A stretch of 64,000 nucleotides of DNA. It comes from Actinomyces respiraculi (GTDB taxonomy: Bacteria > Actinomycetota > Actinomycetes > Actinomycetales > Actinomycetaceae). Positions 62,982 to 64,000 of this stretch are shown here, one piece after another (the first letter of the stretch is position 1; each line of letters begins with the position of its first letter). Where the stretch lies: the NCBI RefSeq assembly GCF_014595995.2, contig NZ_CP063989.1, positions 62,001-126,000 on the forward strand, read 5' to 3'. The position numbers and the translations under genes were made by a program. The notes under the pieces are model-generated. The model was not told the origin of the DNA. It saw nothing but the letters and a program-made list of their open reading frames with translations, and did no database searches.

Positions 62982-64000
62982 CTAGTGTCCTGGGTTGTTA
63001 ATTTCTGGACGGTTGGCTTTGGTGAGAATCTGTTCGGCGGTTTTGGTCCAGGTGAATGGGTGGGCGCGTTTGTTCCAGCCGGTGATGTAGGCGCGGAGCT
63101 TGTTGTTCAGGTCCTGCACGGACTTGAAGACGCCGCGGCGTATGGCCTGGCGCTCGATCAGGGAGAACCAGACCTCCACGAGGTTCATCCAGGAGGCGTG
63201 GGTGGGGGTGTGGTGGACGTGTATGTGGGGGTGGTGCTCCAGCCAGGCGCGCACGTCCTTGTGCTTGTGGGTGGCGTAGTTGTCCATGACCAGGTGCAGC
63301 TGGACGCGTTCCCCGGTGTCCGGGTCGATGGCGTCCTTGTAGGCCCTGTCCACCTGTCGCAGGAAGGCGAGGAACTCCTCGTGGCGGTGGCGGGGCCTGG
63401 TGGCGGCGGTGACCTTGCCGGTGGCGATCTCCAGCGCCGCGAACAGGGTGGTGGTGCCGTGCCGGACGTAGTCGCTGCTGCGGCGCTCGATCAGCCCGGG
63501 CTGCATGGGCAGGACCGGCATGGTGCGGTCCAGTGCCTGGATCTGGGACTTCTCGTCCACGCAAAGCACGATCGCGTTATCGGGCACGTCGGGGTTGGTG
63601 CCCAAGTACAGGCCGCAGATGTCGGTGACCTTGCCGACCAGCTCGGGGTCGGTGGAGAAGCGGAACGACTGCTCCCGCCAGGGCTTGATCCCGTAAGCCC
63701 TCCAGGCCCTGGCCACCGTCGCCGCCGACACGCCCAGCCGGGCAGCCAGCAGCCGGGTGGACCAGTGCGTGACCCCCAACGACCTCGGCGGCGGGGTCAG
63801 CGTAGCGGTCACGATCGCGGTGCGATCGACCTTGCGGGGCCGACCCGGACGATCAGCGTCCTCCAGGCCTTCCATGCCCAGGCGCTGGTAGCGGCCGCGC
63901 CACGCGATCACGGTGGTACGCGAGGCGCCCACCCTCCGTGCGATCTCAGTATTGGACAGCCCATCCGCAGCAAGAAGCACGATCCGCGCCCGCCGCACCA
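62982..64000 (-). mobile_element. IS630 family transposase, 5' end outside window
   Basis: At least 338 residues. N-terminal helix-turn-helix (LSNTEIARRVGASRTTVIAWRGRY) and a second HTH, then the DDE catalytic core with Asp in VLCVDEKSQIQ, Asp in LVMDNYATHKH and Glu in WMNLVEVWFSLIERQ. The frame is intact and the three catalytic residues are present, so it may be active. The beginning (about 40 residues in relatives) lies beyond the right edge. The stop TAG falls in AACTAGTGTCC, near the probable left end of the element. Confidence 0.92.

Overview
The window is about 64 kb of very GC-rich DNA with dense, often overlapping genes, GTG and TTG starts and Shine-Dalgarno sites close to GGAGG. The gene set (DUF5129, DUF5926, DUF5692, YwiC-like, serS followed by a HAD hydrolase, OxyR with both redox cysteines, a DtxR-type iron box, GH38/GH5 sugar islands like those of bifidobacteria) points to an actinobacterium, most likely an Actinomyces or a close relative. 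No 16S rRNA is present, so this is inferred from gene content only. It reads as chromosome, not plasmid or phage.

Layout. Positions 1-11,400 are mostly housekeeping or conserved genes: a holin-like membrane protein (partial), a WXG-like small protein overlapping a GHSQG hydrolase-like protein, an aromatic aminotransferase, YwiC-like, phosphoglucomutase, RidA, a DUF5129 gene with a partial tandem copy, DUF5926 and CsbD. Positions 11,500-22,700 form a defence-like accessory island: a HipA N-terminal fragment overlapping a DUF262 gene, an SMP-30 lactonase whose 3' part recurs twice, a two-gene AAA ATPase plus RloB module (AbiL-like) with a broken partial copy, two AlbA_2/Schlafen-type ATP-binding proteins, an HNH endonuclease with a small partner, and an ISL3 transposase remnant.

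Positions 22,700-23,600 are a non-coding block with a repeated unit of about 260 bp. Positions 23,600-28,000 hold an operon of DUF4418, DUF6273 lipoprotein, two FtsX-type permeases and an ABC ATPase behind a DtxR-like box, probably for iron. Positions 28,000-42,300 carry a MATE transporter, DUF5692, GT2 glycosyltransferase, a large phosphatase-like membrane protein, pheA, a palindromic element of 220 bp, a diacylglycerol-kinase-like protein, oxyR, serS, a HAD phosphatase and a solitary sugar-binding lipoprotein.

Positions 42,300-61,300 are a mannoside-utilisation locus in two halves. The left half is a ROK regulator with binding protein, two permeases and a GH38 alpha-mannosidase. The right half is a LacI regulator with a second GH38, a GH5-type (probably GH5_18) beta-mannosidase, binding protein and two permeases. 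A mannose-isomerase-like AGE enzyme closes the locus. The LacI/GH38/GH5/ABC half is bracketed by a 146-bp direct repeat of the AGE gene's promoter and 5' end, as if it had been inserted between the ROK regulator and AGE. The suggested logic is import of mannosyl glycans, removal of alpha-mannose (two GH38), cleavage of Man-beta-GlcNAc (GH5) and conversion of mannose to fructose (AGE). No ATPase is encoded, so both importers must borrow one.

Positions 61,300-64,000 contain three tRNA genes (Ser-TGA, Ser-GCT, Arg-ACG) followed by decayed mobile DNA: an HTH fragment, an ISL3 transposase tail, a 19-bp and a 26-bp tandem repeat, and an IS630 transposase running off the right edge.
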